This document shows, one piece after another, positions 46,077 through 53,843 of a DNA stretch of 64,000 bases (position 1 is its first letter; each line of letters starts with the position of its first letter). A model generated the notes under the pieces. It was not told the DNA's origin. It worked only from the letters and a program-made list of their open reading frames with translations, and did no database searches. The translations under genes were made by a program, and so were the position numbers. Source of the DNA: Kitasatospora aureofaciens (lineage in GTDB: Bacteria; Actinomycetota; Actinomycetes; Streptomycetales; Streptomycetaceae); contig JODU01000025.1 of assembly GCA_000720845.1 (NCBI GenBank), positions 25,195 to 89,194 on the forward strand, given 5' to 3'.

Positions 46077-46523
46077 TCAGAGGGCTACGAGCCCGCCGAC
46101 CAGCATCCCGGCCATGACGTCGTGCGGATAGTGCGCGCCCACCCAGATCCGGGAGGCGGCCATCGCCAGAGCGGACACGGTCGCGTGGTTGCTGGGAAAG
46201 GACCAGTCCCCGGGCGCGGGACATGTCTTGATGGTCCTCACGTGCAGGCCCTGGCACGGCCGCTCCTCACGGACCAACAGCTTGAGTACGGCGCTCGCGC
46301 CGTAGGCCATGACCGCGACCACCGGGACGGTGAGTGCCGCCACCGCGGCCGCCCCCCGGATCGCCGTGCCCACCACCGGCCGAAGGCTGCGAGGACGACG
46401 AACACCACCAGCCCGTACGTCGACCAGAGCGACACCGTGTCGTCCAGCGAGCCCGGCGCTTGTCCCGCGGTACCCACCACGTCACGTAGGTGGAGCCGTC
46501 GATCGACGACCCATCGAATTCAC
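46077..46523 (-). pseudogene. Decayed copy of the PSNH-type PAP2 phosphatase
   Basis: Pieces of the 22110-22715 gene occur in three frames: FDGSSIDGSTY near the start, LDDTVSLWSTYGLVVFVVLA, and KLLVREERPCQ with DWSFPSNHAT and SRIWVGAHYPHD. Two frame changes, an internal loss of about 25 residues after PSNH and an early stop make it inactive as written, although all three catalytic motifs survive. GTG 46523 overlaps the DedA stop just as in the intact operon. Confidence 0.8.
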
Positions 46524-47203
46524 CTGTTCTCCTTCTCCGAATCCGAATCGCCGCCCCGGCGGGCACGGTGAGCCCGGTACAGCTCGGCCAGCAGAGGCAG
46601 CAGCGACACGACGACAATCAACGCGACCAGCGGGAGCAGGTACCGGTCGATGTTCGGTACGGACGAGCCCAGCGCGTATCCCGCGAGGATGAGGCCGACG
46701 CTCCACACGAGCCCGCCGACGACCTGCCACAGCGTGAACGTCCGCACCGGCACCTCGAGGGCGCCCGCCACCGGATTGAGCACGGTCCGCACCACTGGGA
46801 CGAACCGGGCCAGCACGACGGCCTTGGCGAACCCGTACCGCTCCAGCAGTACCTCGGCGCGTTTCGCACCCTCGTGGAGCCGCTGCGAGCGGCTGCGGGC
46901 CAGCAGCGCTCCGCCCGCCTTCCGGCCGAGCAGGTACCCGCACTGTGCCCCGACCAGCGCCCCGGTCGCGGCCGCGACCAGCAACGGCCCCAGGGACAGG
47001 TGCACACTTCCCCCGTCCGAGCCCGTGCACAGCAGACCCGCTGTGAACAGCAGTGAGTCGCCCGGCAGGAAGAACCCCACCAGCAGTCCCGTCTCGGCGA
47101 ACAGCACTACCCCCACTCCCAGAGCCCCGAAGGCGGCCAGCAGAGAATGGGCATCGAGCACGTTGACAGCGAGCTGCAACGACAGATGGATGGGTGTGGG
47201 CAT
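46520..47203 (-). CDS. DedA family membrane protein, second copy
   Basis: 227 residues, intact and collinear with the DedA at 22712: FFLPGDSLLFTAGLL, GYLLGRKAGG, VLARFVPVVRTVLNPVAGA, with an acidic instead of basic tail (DSDSEKENR). Differences are mostly conservative, which points to selection for function after duplication. It is transcribed away from a wrecked blaI copy over an operator that is nearly identical to the first. Expected to move undecaprenyl phosphate or phospholipid across the membrane. Confidence 0.88.
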   Translation of the reverse strand: MPTPIHLSLQLAVNVLDAHSLLAAFGALGVGVVLFAETGLLVGFFLPGDSLLFTAGLLCTGSDGGSVHLSLGPLLVAAATGALVGAQCGYLLGRKAGGALLARSRSQRLHEGAKRAEVLLERYGFAKAVVLARFVPVVRTVLNPVAGALEVPVRTFTLWQVVGGLVWSVGLILAGYALGSSVPNIDRYLLPLVALIVVVSLLPLLAELYRAHRARRGGDSDSEKENR

Positions 47204-47261
47204 CCTCGCGACCCCTTCGGTCCGACGGAGCAGGTGCGTCGCGGCAGCACCCTGGCAGTGA

Positions 47262-47296
47262 CTACAATTCTGTAGACCGTCTACTGCACTGTAGAC
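47262..47296. promoter_or_regulatory. Second BlaI-type double operator
   Basis: CTACAATTCTGTAG (47262-47275) and GTCTACTGCACTGTAGAC (47279-47296) reproduce the operator at 23457-23491 with only three changes, all at non-half-site positions or loop centres. Spacing to the flanking genes is also kept. The conservation of the site contrasts with the decay of the adjacent repressor gene. Confidence 0.8.
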
Positions 47297-47319
47297 GGTA
47301 GCGGGGTGAGGACCGTTCC

Positions 47320-47574
47320 ATGACCGACCCGAAGGACGAACGCCGACCAGTCGGCGAACTCGAAGCCGCCGTGGTGGCCGCCGGTGCGCAAACGGCGTCG
47401 TGGACCGCGAGCGACACGGTCGCGGCTACGCGGTGCAGGACGCCCCCGGGCTGTCAGCCCGGTGCGTGCACACCGAACTCGACCGGGACGCGGACCGCGA
47501 CACCGTCCTCGCTCGGATCCTTGCCCAACTCAGCCGCGACGACGAGGAACTACTGCGTCAACTGCTGGAGGCCG
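47320..47574 (+). pseudogene. BlaI-family repressor copy lacking its DNA-binding region
   Basis: ATG 47320 starts DERRPVGELEAAVVAA as in the intact repressor. About 110 bases are then missing, removing the recognition helix, and sense resumes one frame over as GVVDRERHGRGY. A further nine bases (YFP) are lost before VQDAPGLSARCVHTELDRD. The C-terminal dimerisation segment remains. Confidence 0.8.
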
Positions 47575-47774
47575 TGATCTTCCTCCTTCTGATCCCGCTC
47601 CTGCTGCCCTTCGCCTTGTCGGCACTGGCCCGGCACGTCCTTCCAAGCCTGGCCTCCGTCAGCGGGCCCTGCGAGCGCTCGCACGGAGGCGGACCGCTGC
47701 CCCGCCTCAGGCGGCCCGTGCGTCGTCGACTCGCGACCGCTGTCTGCTGGCCGCCTCTCTTGGGCCGAGAGTGA
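47571..47774 (+). pseudogene. N-terminal remnant of the M56 protease copy
   Basis: FLLLIPLLLPFALSALARHVL in the frame of the repressor tail matches the first helix of the M56 protein at 23902. The similarity fades after about 30 residues (SLASVSGPCERS), and the zinc-binding part is absent. Confidence 0.65.
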
Positions 47775-48150
47775 CAGGACCCCCTCGTCAAGGCAGGTCC
47801 GGCGCTGCTGCCGCCGCTTCTTGACCATCTGCGGCTCGAAGACGCCGGCGGTGTCGCGGGACCCTTCACCTCGATCGGGCCGACGTCGGCTGGCACGATC
47901 TTCACCCGGGTGTCCTTGCTCTTCCGGCGACAGCGTGTTTGTCGCAGCCGACGTGGCCGGCGATCTCGTCTTCCGGGGCGGCTCCAGCACCCACCTCGGC
48001 AGCTACTGCAGCAGACAGCCCGCCCTCCGCCGTCAGGCGCACCCAGCATTCCGGCCCGGTCGAAGAGCCGCGATTAGCTGGTCGTCCGACACGGTATCTG
48101 ACGGTGTTGGAGTCACCGGTCTGCTCGTTCTCCACGGCGGTCTCCGTCAT
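47745..48150 (-). mobile_element. IS256-family transposase remnant
   Basis: From ATG 48150 the minus strand shows the start of an IS256-type transposase: LTAEGGLSAAVAAEV, DEIAGHVGCDKHAVAGR. In other frames it continues with KDTRVKIVPADVGPIEVK and then GVFEPQMVKKRRQQRR and VLSLSAQ. Several frame changes separate the pieces, and nothing after the first 130 residues or so remains, so the DDE residues are gone. Confidence 0.6.
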
Positions 48151-48188
48151 CAGAACGCTGCGCCCGTTCCATCTACCGTTCGGCGGTG

Positions 48189-49531
48189 TCACGGTTGCGG
48201 GGGGCCACGGGGGAGGAGCAGCGATTGGGCATTCGGGAGTTGGTGCCAGTCGCTGGAGACAATCGTGGCGTGGGCGGTGGCGAGTTGCTGGGTGCGGGCG
48301 CGAGCCTGAGCGAGGGAAGGGCGGGTGGCGCTGAGGGCGGGAACGACCTTGTGGGCGTCGGTCATGGTGAGCAGGTAGTGGTTTGTGTCGTACCAGGTGG
48401 TGTTGAGGCCGTCGAGGTACGTGGTGGCGTCGCCGTCGAACACGACGAACCAGGGGCGGATGGCGGTGTCCTTGTAAGCGGTGCGCGGGTCGCCAGCGGT
48501 GGCGCCATGGACGGCGGGGAAGACCTGGGCCCGTCCGATGTTGCCCGTGGCGGCCAGGTCTCGCAGGTGGCGGCCCAGTTCGATGTCGGGATGTGGGTGT
48601 GGGAGCCGGGGATGGCGTAGAGAAGCACCCGGCCGGCCAGTTCCGAGCGGGTGGGCCAGTTGTCGGCGCGGGCCGCGTCAGAGGCGGTAGCGTACGAGCC
48701 GCCTGTGGGCTTGGGGAGCAGGTCGGCGGGGCGGAAGACCATGTCGCCGAGGTGGGCGGCGATGAGGGTGTCGAGCTGTGACGGTCCCATCCCCTGGCCG
48801 GTTGCGAATCCTGCTTTGAGTTCAAGTTTCACCACGAGTGGGCCTGCTCCCGGGTGGGCGCGCAGCCAGATCCGGACGTCGTCCAGGCAGGTTTCCAGGT
48901 TCGAGTGGGTAGTGCCCGAGTAGAGCTGTGCAGCGGTTGTGGCGGGGGTGCAGTTGTTGACGTTGCGGTGCGGGTGAGAGTGGCTGACCTTCCACTGCTT
49001 GGTGGTGTTGTCGGGCCAGGTGTCGATCTCGATCATGCCGGTGCCGGTGTCCAGTCCCTGGGCGAGGTAGCGGAAGGCGGTCGGGGAATAGGTGTTGTGC
49101 AGACCGGCCGTGGTGGCTGAGGCGAAAGGCAGTCGTCCCGTCCCGGGGGCGGTGCCCGCCGGGACGGGGACCGGGGTGGTGGATGCGAGCGGTGTGGTCG
49201 CCCCGTTGCCAGCGGCCGAGCGCGGCTCGGTATCGGTCGCAGCGGGCTGGCCTGTGGGGGTGTCTGGACGGAATCCGGTGGCCGCGGGCGGCAGGTCCGT
49301 GCCGGGGCGAAACGGTTGGCTGATGGCCGTCGGGGCGACTGGTGTTCTGTGGTTGGCCCGCGTGCTGCTGGGCGCGATCGGCGGGCACGCCCCTGCAAGC
49401 GTGCCCGTGCCGAAATCGGCTGGCTGCACGCACAACCTGCCAGCATGCATGCCTACGTTCTCGCACGCACCGGCAGCCAGGGCCGCAGTCAGTGCTGCGG
49501 CCACTGCCAGTGCCCGTCGGCTGGGGGTCAC
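48189..49531 (-). pseudogene. Secreted PI-PLC-like phospholipase C lipoprotein, frameshifted
   Basis: GTG 49531 with GGAGG upstream begins a lipoprotein signal (VTPSRRALAVAAALTAAL, lipobox AAGAC). After a long Thr/Pro-rich linker the TIM-barrel PI-PLC signatures appear: GLHNTYSP (first His), GMIEIDTW (acidic pair), WKVSHSHPH (second His) and LVVKLELKAGF. Near 48590 one frame change moves sense from AIPGSHTH to DIELGRHLRDLAATG, which runs to YDTNHYLLTMTDAHK and a stop at 48189. The total length is not a multiple of three. Repaired, it would be a 447-residue exported phosphodiesterase. Confidence 0.75.
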
Positions 49532-50534
49532 GGGTGCCTCCTCCACCGCACGAGAGTGATCCTGCCGGTCGTGGCCCCGGCGTCGCCGGACGTTGCCCTT
49601 CTGGCTCACGGCATCACGACCGGGGTGGTGACGCGTAGCAATCGAACCGCGCGCGGACGGCGGCACATCGACCCTGTCGATGGCACAAGGATCGGCGCGG
49701 TTATAGCCGACTTGGCGGGCGGTTCGCTGTCACGGCGGCGCAGCTCGGCTGGTCACAGGCTCAGGGCGGCTGCGTCCGCATACGGGTTCGAGATCCCTGA
49801 CGTCGCTTCTCTCCGGCCAAGCCGCACTTTCGGAGTCTGGCGATCAGCCGAGGGGGTGATCGTTGGGGAAGCGACGGCGCCGTGGCCAGGTGCTGAGGAG
49901 TTCTCCCAGCCGGACGTCCGGCTTACTGAGGATGGCGTTGACGAACGTTTACGCATATGCCGCTGGTTGCGGGTGGATGGGGAAGCCCAGGCAGTGGAGC
50001 GGGGCCAGCCTCGGTGGTGTTACCGGAATGAGACTACATCTTGTAGTCCATCGAGAGCATCTTGAAGATGTGGCCGGGAACGGGATGGACTCCGGCGGGA
50101 GGTCCCACGGCGCGCAGCCTGGATTTCGTGCGGCCGCACCCGGGAGCCCCTTGCCGCTGCCGACCGGCTCCTTGCGGTAGTCGAAGGGCAGCGGGGCAGG
50201 TGCGTAAAGCCAGTGTTGGTGCGCTGGTTCGCCCCGAAGTCCAGCGCCTGCGGCGCCAGCCGTGAGAGCGACGGACGTGGTAACCGTGCAGGCTGCACTC
50301 CCGCTTCGCGGCCTAAGACCAATGCTCCACAGACAGCGACCGCTCGCGAAGCGGTACCAGCTCATCCATGGTGATATCAGCCGGGCAGTAGGCCAGCAGG
50401 AGACGTCCTCCCGGGCGGCCGACACGGCGACCGGTCAGGAACCGAGGCCGACGGACAGCCGCTGCACGAGCTCATCCTCACCCGCGCGCAGTCATAGATC
50501 TGCCGGCCGTGAACGCTGCCGCCGCAGAAGCGGC
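49532..50534. other. Gene-poor stretch, about 1 kb
   Basis: Neither strand has a frame with convincing codon bias or known domain. One notable element is the dyad at 50032-50048, described separately. The DUF347 relic follows directly. Confidence 0.4.
50032..50048. promoter_or_regulatory. BlaI-like dyad without an adjacent intact gene
   Basis: GACTACA and TGTAGTC are perfect inverted halves around TCT. The TACA/TGTA half-sites match those of the two BlaI operators in this window, but the centre is three instead of four bases. It may be the relic of an operator or a chance palindrome. Confidence 0.35.
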
Positions 50535-50668
50535 GTTTCCAAAGCGTCGTCGGCACGTTGATCAGCGACAACCGAACAACGTGGGCGTACCGCTGGAGAC
50601 GACCACTCCATGTTCGCCGTCCTTCTCACCGCCTTGTTCGTCAACCTGTACCGGCGCGAGCAGAGCGA
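50535..50668 (+). pseudogene. Fragment of a DUF347 membrane protein gene
   Basis: The DNA closely follows 37555-37680: GTCGTCGGCAC, TTGATCAGCGACAAC, GGGCGTACCGCTGGAGAC and GTTCGCCGTCCTTCTC all match. Small deletions break the frame between LISDN and GVPLETTT and again before FAVLLTALFVNLYRRE. Only the second repeat of the protein is represented. Confidence 0.75.
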
Positions 50669-51088
50669 TGCCATGGCCGGCCTCAAACACTGGCGACCCT
50701 CGCGGAAGCTCCGTTTGCAGCACGACGATCGACATCCGCTCGATGAAGACGGCGAGACTGTCGATCGTTTCCCTGGCATCGCTTCGCACCGACGGATCTC
50801 ACTGCGGACGCCATCGGCGAGGTCTGTCACGCCGCAGCGTCGAACAGAGAAGGATCACGGCACCTACGCTGCACCGTCGTGCGTAGCTCAGTGTCCTGTC
50901 CGCTCCCGAGACATCAATCCTGCTCGAACGGCCACCGTGAGACGGGCGCGCCGGGCAAAGCTTATGGATTTTCTCACAAAGCGGCATGCGGCAGGATTGC
51001 AGTGACGCGGGTCACTTCTTATAGCGTCAATTTCTCCTATTGTCGGCGTCTGATCCCTTTCGTAAAAAGATGTCGAGGTATGTTTGTC

Positions 51089-51988
51089 ATGTCTTATCTG
51101 AGCCACATGCTGCATTTGAAGAGCCCATCAAGGCGTAGCAGTCGTGCCGCCGCCTGCGCCGTTGTGATTCTGGCCTCGGTGACGGCTCTCAGTTCCCTGG
51201 GTGGACTGCACGCGGCACCGGCAATGGCCGTACCGTCGCCGTCGGGGCAGGCCCATGCCGGGGCCGGCGTGAACGCCGCCGCTGTGCAACGCCCGAGCAA
51301 GGTGCGTGTGACAGCGGCGGTGCTCAGTCTCGACGGAGGGAACGGGAAGCCAGTGCTGGTCGGTGAGGATGCGCCGTACGACACGGCCAGCATCGTCAAG
51401 GTCGACATACTCGCAACACTGCTGCTGCAGGCTCAGGACGCGGGCAGGAACCTCACTGCCGCGGAACGCGCACTGGCCGAACCGATGATCCGAAAGAGCG
51501 ACAACGCGGCGACGAACAAGTTGTGGCGCGAGATTGGCGGGGCCTCCGGCCTCAGAGAGGCCAACAAGCGCATGGGTTTGACCTCGACCAAGGGCGGTCC
51601 CGGCACGAAGTGGGGGCTGACGCAGACAACAGCAAGTGACCAGATTAGACTCTTGCTCTCCGTGTTCGAAGGCCCTGCGACGTTGAAGACCGACTCTCCG
51701 CTGAACAAGGACTCCCGGGCCTACATCCGGACCCTCATGACCCATGTCGCGAGCGACCAGGCGTGGGGTGTCTCGGCGGTATCCGGATCGGACTACGCGT
51801 TGAAGAACGGCTGGCTTCAGCGCACTACCTCCGGACTGTGGGATGTCAACAGCGTCGGCCGGATCACCGTGGACGGACACCCCTACCTTGTCGCCGTCCT
51901 GTCGGACGGCAGCGTGTCAATGAGCGACGGTGTCTCATCCGTGGAGCAGGCAGCCAGGCAAGCTCTGGCCGCGACCACCAAAACCTGA
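51089..51988 (+). CDS. Secreted class-A-beta-lactamase-like serine hydrolase
   Basis: 299 residues from ATG 51089 (GAGG ten bases upstream); the frame is open from 50879. A long signal peptide ends near PAMAVPS. The fold signatures are those of class A beta-lactamases: TASIVKVDIL (SxxK, with I-V between), MIRKSDNAATNKL (SDN), and YALKNGWLQ in place of the KTG. The Glu166-type omega-loop glutamate is not evident by eye. Such proteins in Streptomyces are usually annotated 'serine hydrolase' and may be lactamases, PBP-like enzymes or inactive sensors. Confidence 0.8.
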   Translation: MSYLSHMLHLKSPSRRSSRAAACAVVILASVTALSSLGGLHAAPAMAVPSPSGQAHAGAGVNAAAVQRPSKVRVTAAVLSLDGGNGKPVLVGEDAPYDTASIVKVDILATLLLQAQDAGRNLTAAERALAEPMIRKSDNAATNKLWREIGGASGLREANKRMGLTSTKGGPGTKWGLTQTTASDQIRLLLSVFEGPATLKTDSPLNKDSRAYIRTLMTHVASDQAWGVSAVSGSDYALKNGWLQRTTSGLWDVNSVGRITVDGHPYLVAVLSDGSVSMSDGVSSVEQAARQALAATTKT

Positions 51989-52209
51989 AGGGCCCAGGCG
52001 TTTCTGCCTGCTCGCCGAGGCGTGACACATGCCTTGGCAGGAAGCGGACCGGTCACCTCCTGAACCATCGGCCCGCGACGGGGGCGCCTGCCCCGAGATT
52101 GGCGGTGTCGTGTCAAGCTCCTCGAGTCAGTTCTTCGATGCCGCCGAGTTGGTTCCGGTCGGAGCGCCAGGATCTTCGTGTCGGTGACACGTCGGCCAGC
52201 CGGTTGCCA

Positions 52210-52530
52210 GCCGGTGATTTTGGTGGACACCAAGAGGAAGGAACTGATCGGCGGCTTCCGCAGCCATGGCCTGTCGGCGACGGCTGAAAAGTGGACCAGT
52301 GGCGACGCTTGAAACTTGACCCCCTTCAGGGGTCTGGCTCGCTGAGTCAGACCGGGAAGAGTGGTGATCAGCGTGGAGGACTGGGCGGAGATCCGTCGGC
52401 TTCATCGGGCAGAGCCATGCCGACTACCCGCAAGCCTCCCAGTTGCTGATCACGGGGATGCGGGCGGCTCCAACGGCTACCGCACACGGTCCTGGAAACA
52501 TGACCTGGCCCGTCTGGCTATAAGCCCGGG
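52210..52530 (+). mobile_element. ISAzo13-family transposase remnants
   Basis: VILVDTKRKELIGGFRSHG (from about 52213) and, after a gap and frame change, DYPQASQLLITGDAGGSNGYRTRSWKHD correspond to two catalytic segments of the transposase at 7352-9036. The intervening 200 residues and both ends are missing. Divergence shows it is not derived from that same copy. Confidence 0.65.
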
Positions 52531-52599
52531 TGCGAGTCGCCGAGCGCGACGAGCGGGTCGTCACCGTGGGGAAGAAGGCGGTATGGGATGAGGTATGGG

Positions 52600-52860
52600 A
52601 GCCAGGGCGGGGGATACGCCCAATTCGAGGACAGACAGGCTTCACCCGGCGGCCGCAACGGAGACGCACCTGGGGTCAACGCGACCGCACTCCGGTCGTG
52701 ACAGTCAGCGTGCGACGCTCGGGACGGCTGTCGGTGGCCGGGCTGACCGCGATGCGGTCGGTCTCCGGACTCGGCGTTGCCACTGTCTGTGCCCACTTCG
52801 CAGGCAAGGGCAAGCGTCGAGGCATGGGGGAGCAGGGCTTCATGGAGTTCGTGTACCCGT
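52600..52860 (+). mobile_element. IS630-family transposase fragment
   Basis: The frame contains RRTWGQRDRTPVVTVSVRRSGRLSVAGL and a tail GKGKRRGMGEQGF. This follows the middle of Streptomyces IS630-type transposases (RRTWGxRGxTPVVRV, RxSVAGL). No complete DDE triad remains. It abuts the ISAzo13 remnant, making a short IS graveyard. Confidence 0.55.
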
Positions 52861-52904
52861 TTCATGGTTGGGCCCGCCGGACGCCATGGATGTGGCGCGC
52901 GGTC

Positions 52905-53615
52905 CTACCTCCACCGCCGTCGCAGCGTCGAAAACGCGGACATCGCCAGCGCCACGGCGATCGCCACCAAGTGCTCCCTGCCCGCGAGATTGGGCTTGGC
53001 GATCGCCTCGACGAACATGCCCATCCCCACCAGTGCTCCGGTGAACCAGGCGCGGAAGCGCAGGCAGAGGTAGACCGCGAGACCGGCTACCGCTCCCGAC
53101 GGGCCAGTGTCAACGACCTGGGCGTCGCCCGCGGGAAGCCCGAGCACCCCGCCTGGGCCGACTGCGACACCGATCCGGGCGTATACGACGCCGGCCAGCG
53201 TGCAGATGTAGGCGATGAGCAGTGTCCGTCGTCTACCCAGTGCGATCTCGGCGATCCCGAACACCACAAGGACCTGCGCGAGTGCTCCCCAAACCGGTAG
53301 GTCGGCGGCCGGCACGAACAGGGAGAGGGGAGTGCGTGCCAGAGCTAGCCACCAGGGGTCTGCCGCCCGCACGAAGCCGACGTCCTGCACAAGCCCGTAG
53401 CCCCAGTACGGGCTCCGCTGATGCTGCGCTACCTGGAAAAGGACGATGAGGCAGAGTGCGCTGAGCGTCAGCGGGATCGCCCGGCCCCTCCGATCGGCGA
53501 GTTCAGCGCGCACAACCGCCCACACGGGGCCCCATTCCCGGCGAAGGAGACGGGCTGCGGGTCTCACCGGACGCTTCTTCGCAAGCACCTGTGCGATCTC
53601 TTTCCCAGTGCGCAC
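52905..53615 (-). CDS. Rhomboid-like membrane protein
   Basis: 236 residues with six to seven helices. TGPSGAVAGLAVY near residue 165 resembles the rhomboid serine motif (GxSG), and REHLVAIAVAL in the last helix supplies a possible catalytic His. Actinobacterial rhomboid-like proteins of this type often stand next to phosphatidylglycerol lysyltransferase genes, as here (228 bases downstream of the MprF-like gene, same strand). GTG 53615 is the longest start; GTG 53567 is an alternative. Confidence 0.65.
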   Translation of the reverse strand: MRTGKEIAQVLAKKRPVRPAARLLRREWGPVWAVVRAELADRRGRAIPLTLSALCLIVLFQVAQHQRSPYWGYGLVQDVGFVRAADPWWLALARTPLSLFVPAADLPVWGALAQVLVVFGIAEIALGRRRTLLIAYICTLAGVVYARIGVAVGPGGVLGLPAGDAQVVDTGPSGAVAGLAVYLCLRFRAWFTGALVGMGMFVEAIAKPNLAGREHLVAIAVALAMSAFSTLRRRWR

Positions 53616-53843
53616 GTGACAAGGACGGGCGGCGCGTTGTGGCGGGCGAGATTACGTTCACTCATTCACGCACATCGCGGTCTATCCCACGCGGCAGCCG
53701 ACGAGGACCGGGTACAGACCGGACAGCATGGGCCACCTCTTTCCCATCCGTCTGCGACGTCACGTTCTCTGATTACGGGAGCGGCCTCGCACCACAGCAC
53801 CGGGTAGACACCTCGACAGTTGGCCGTACCGGCAGGGGATCGG

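Noticed and set aside
51991..52010. CAGGC/GCCTG hairpin after the serine hydrolase
   Set aside because: Only a five-base stem with no T run; too weak to call a terminator.
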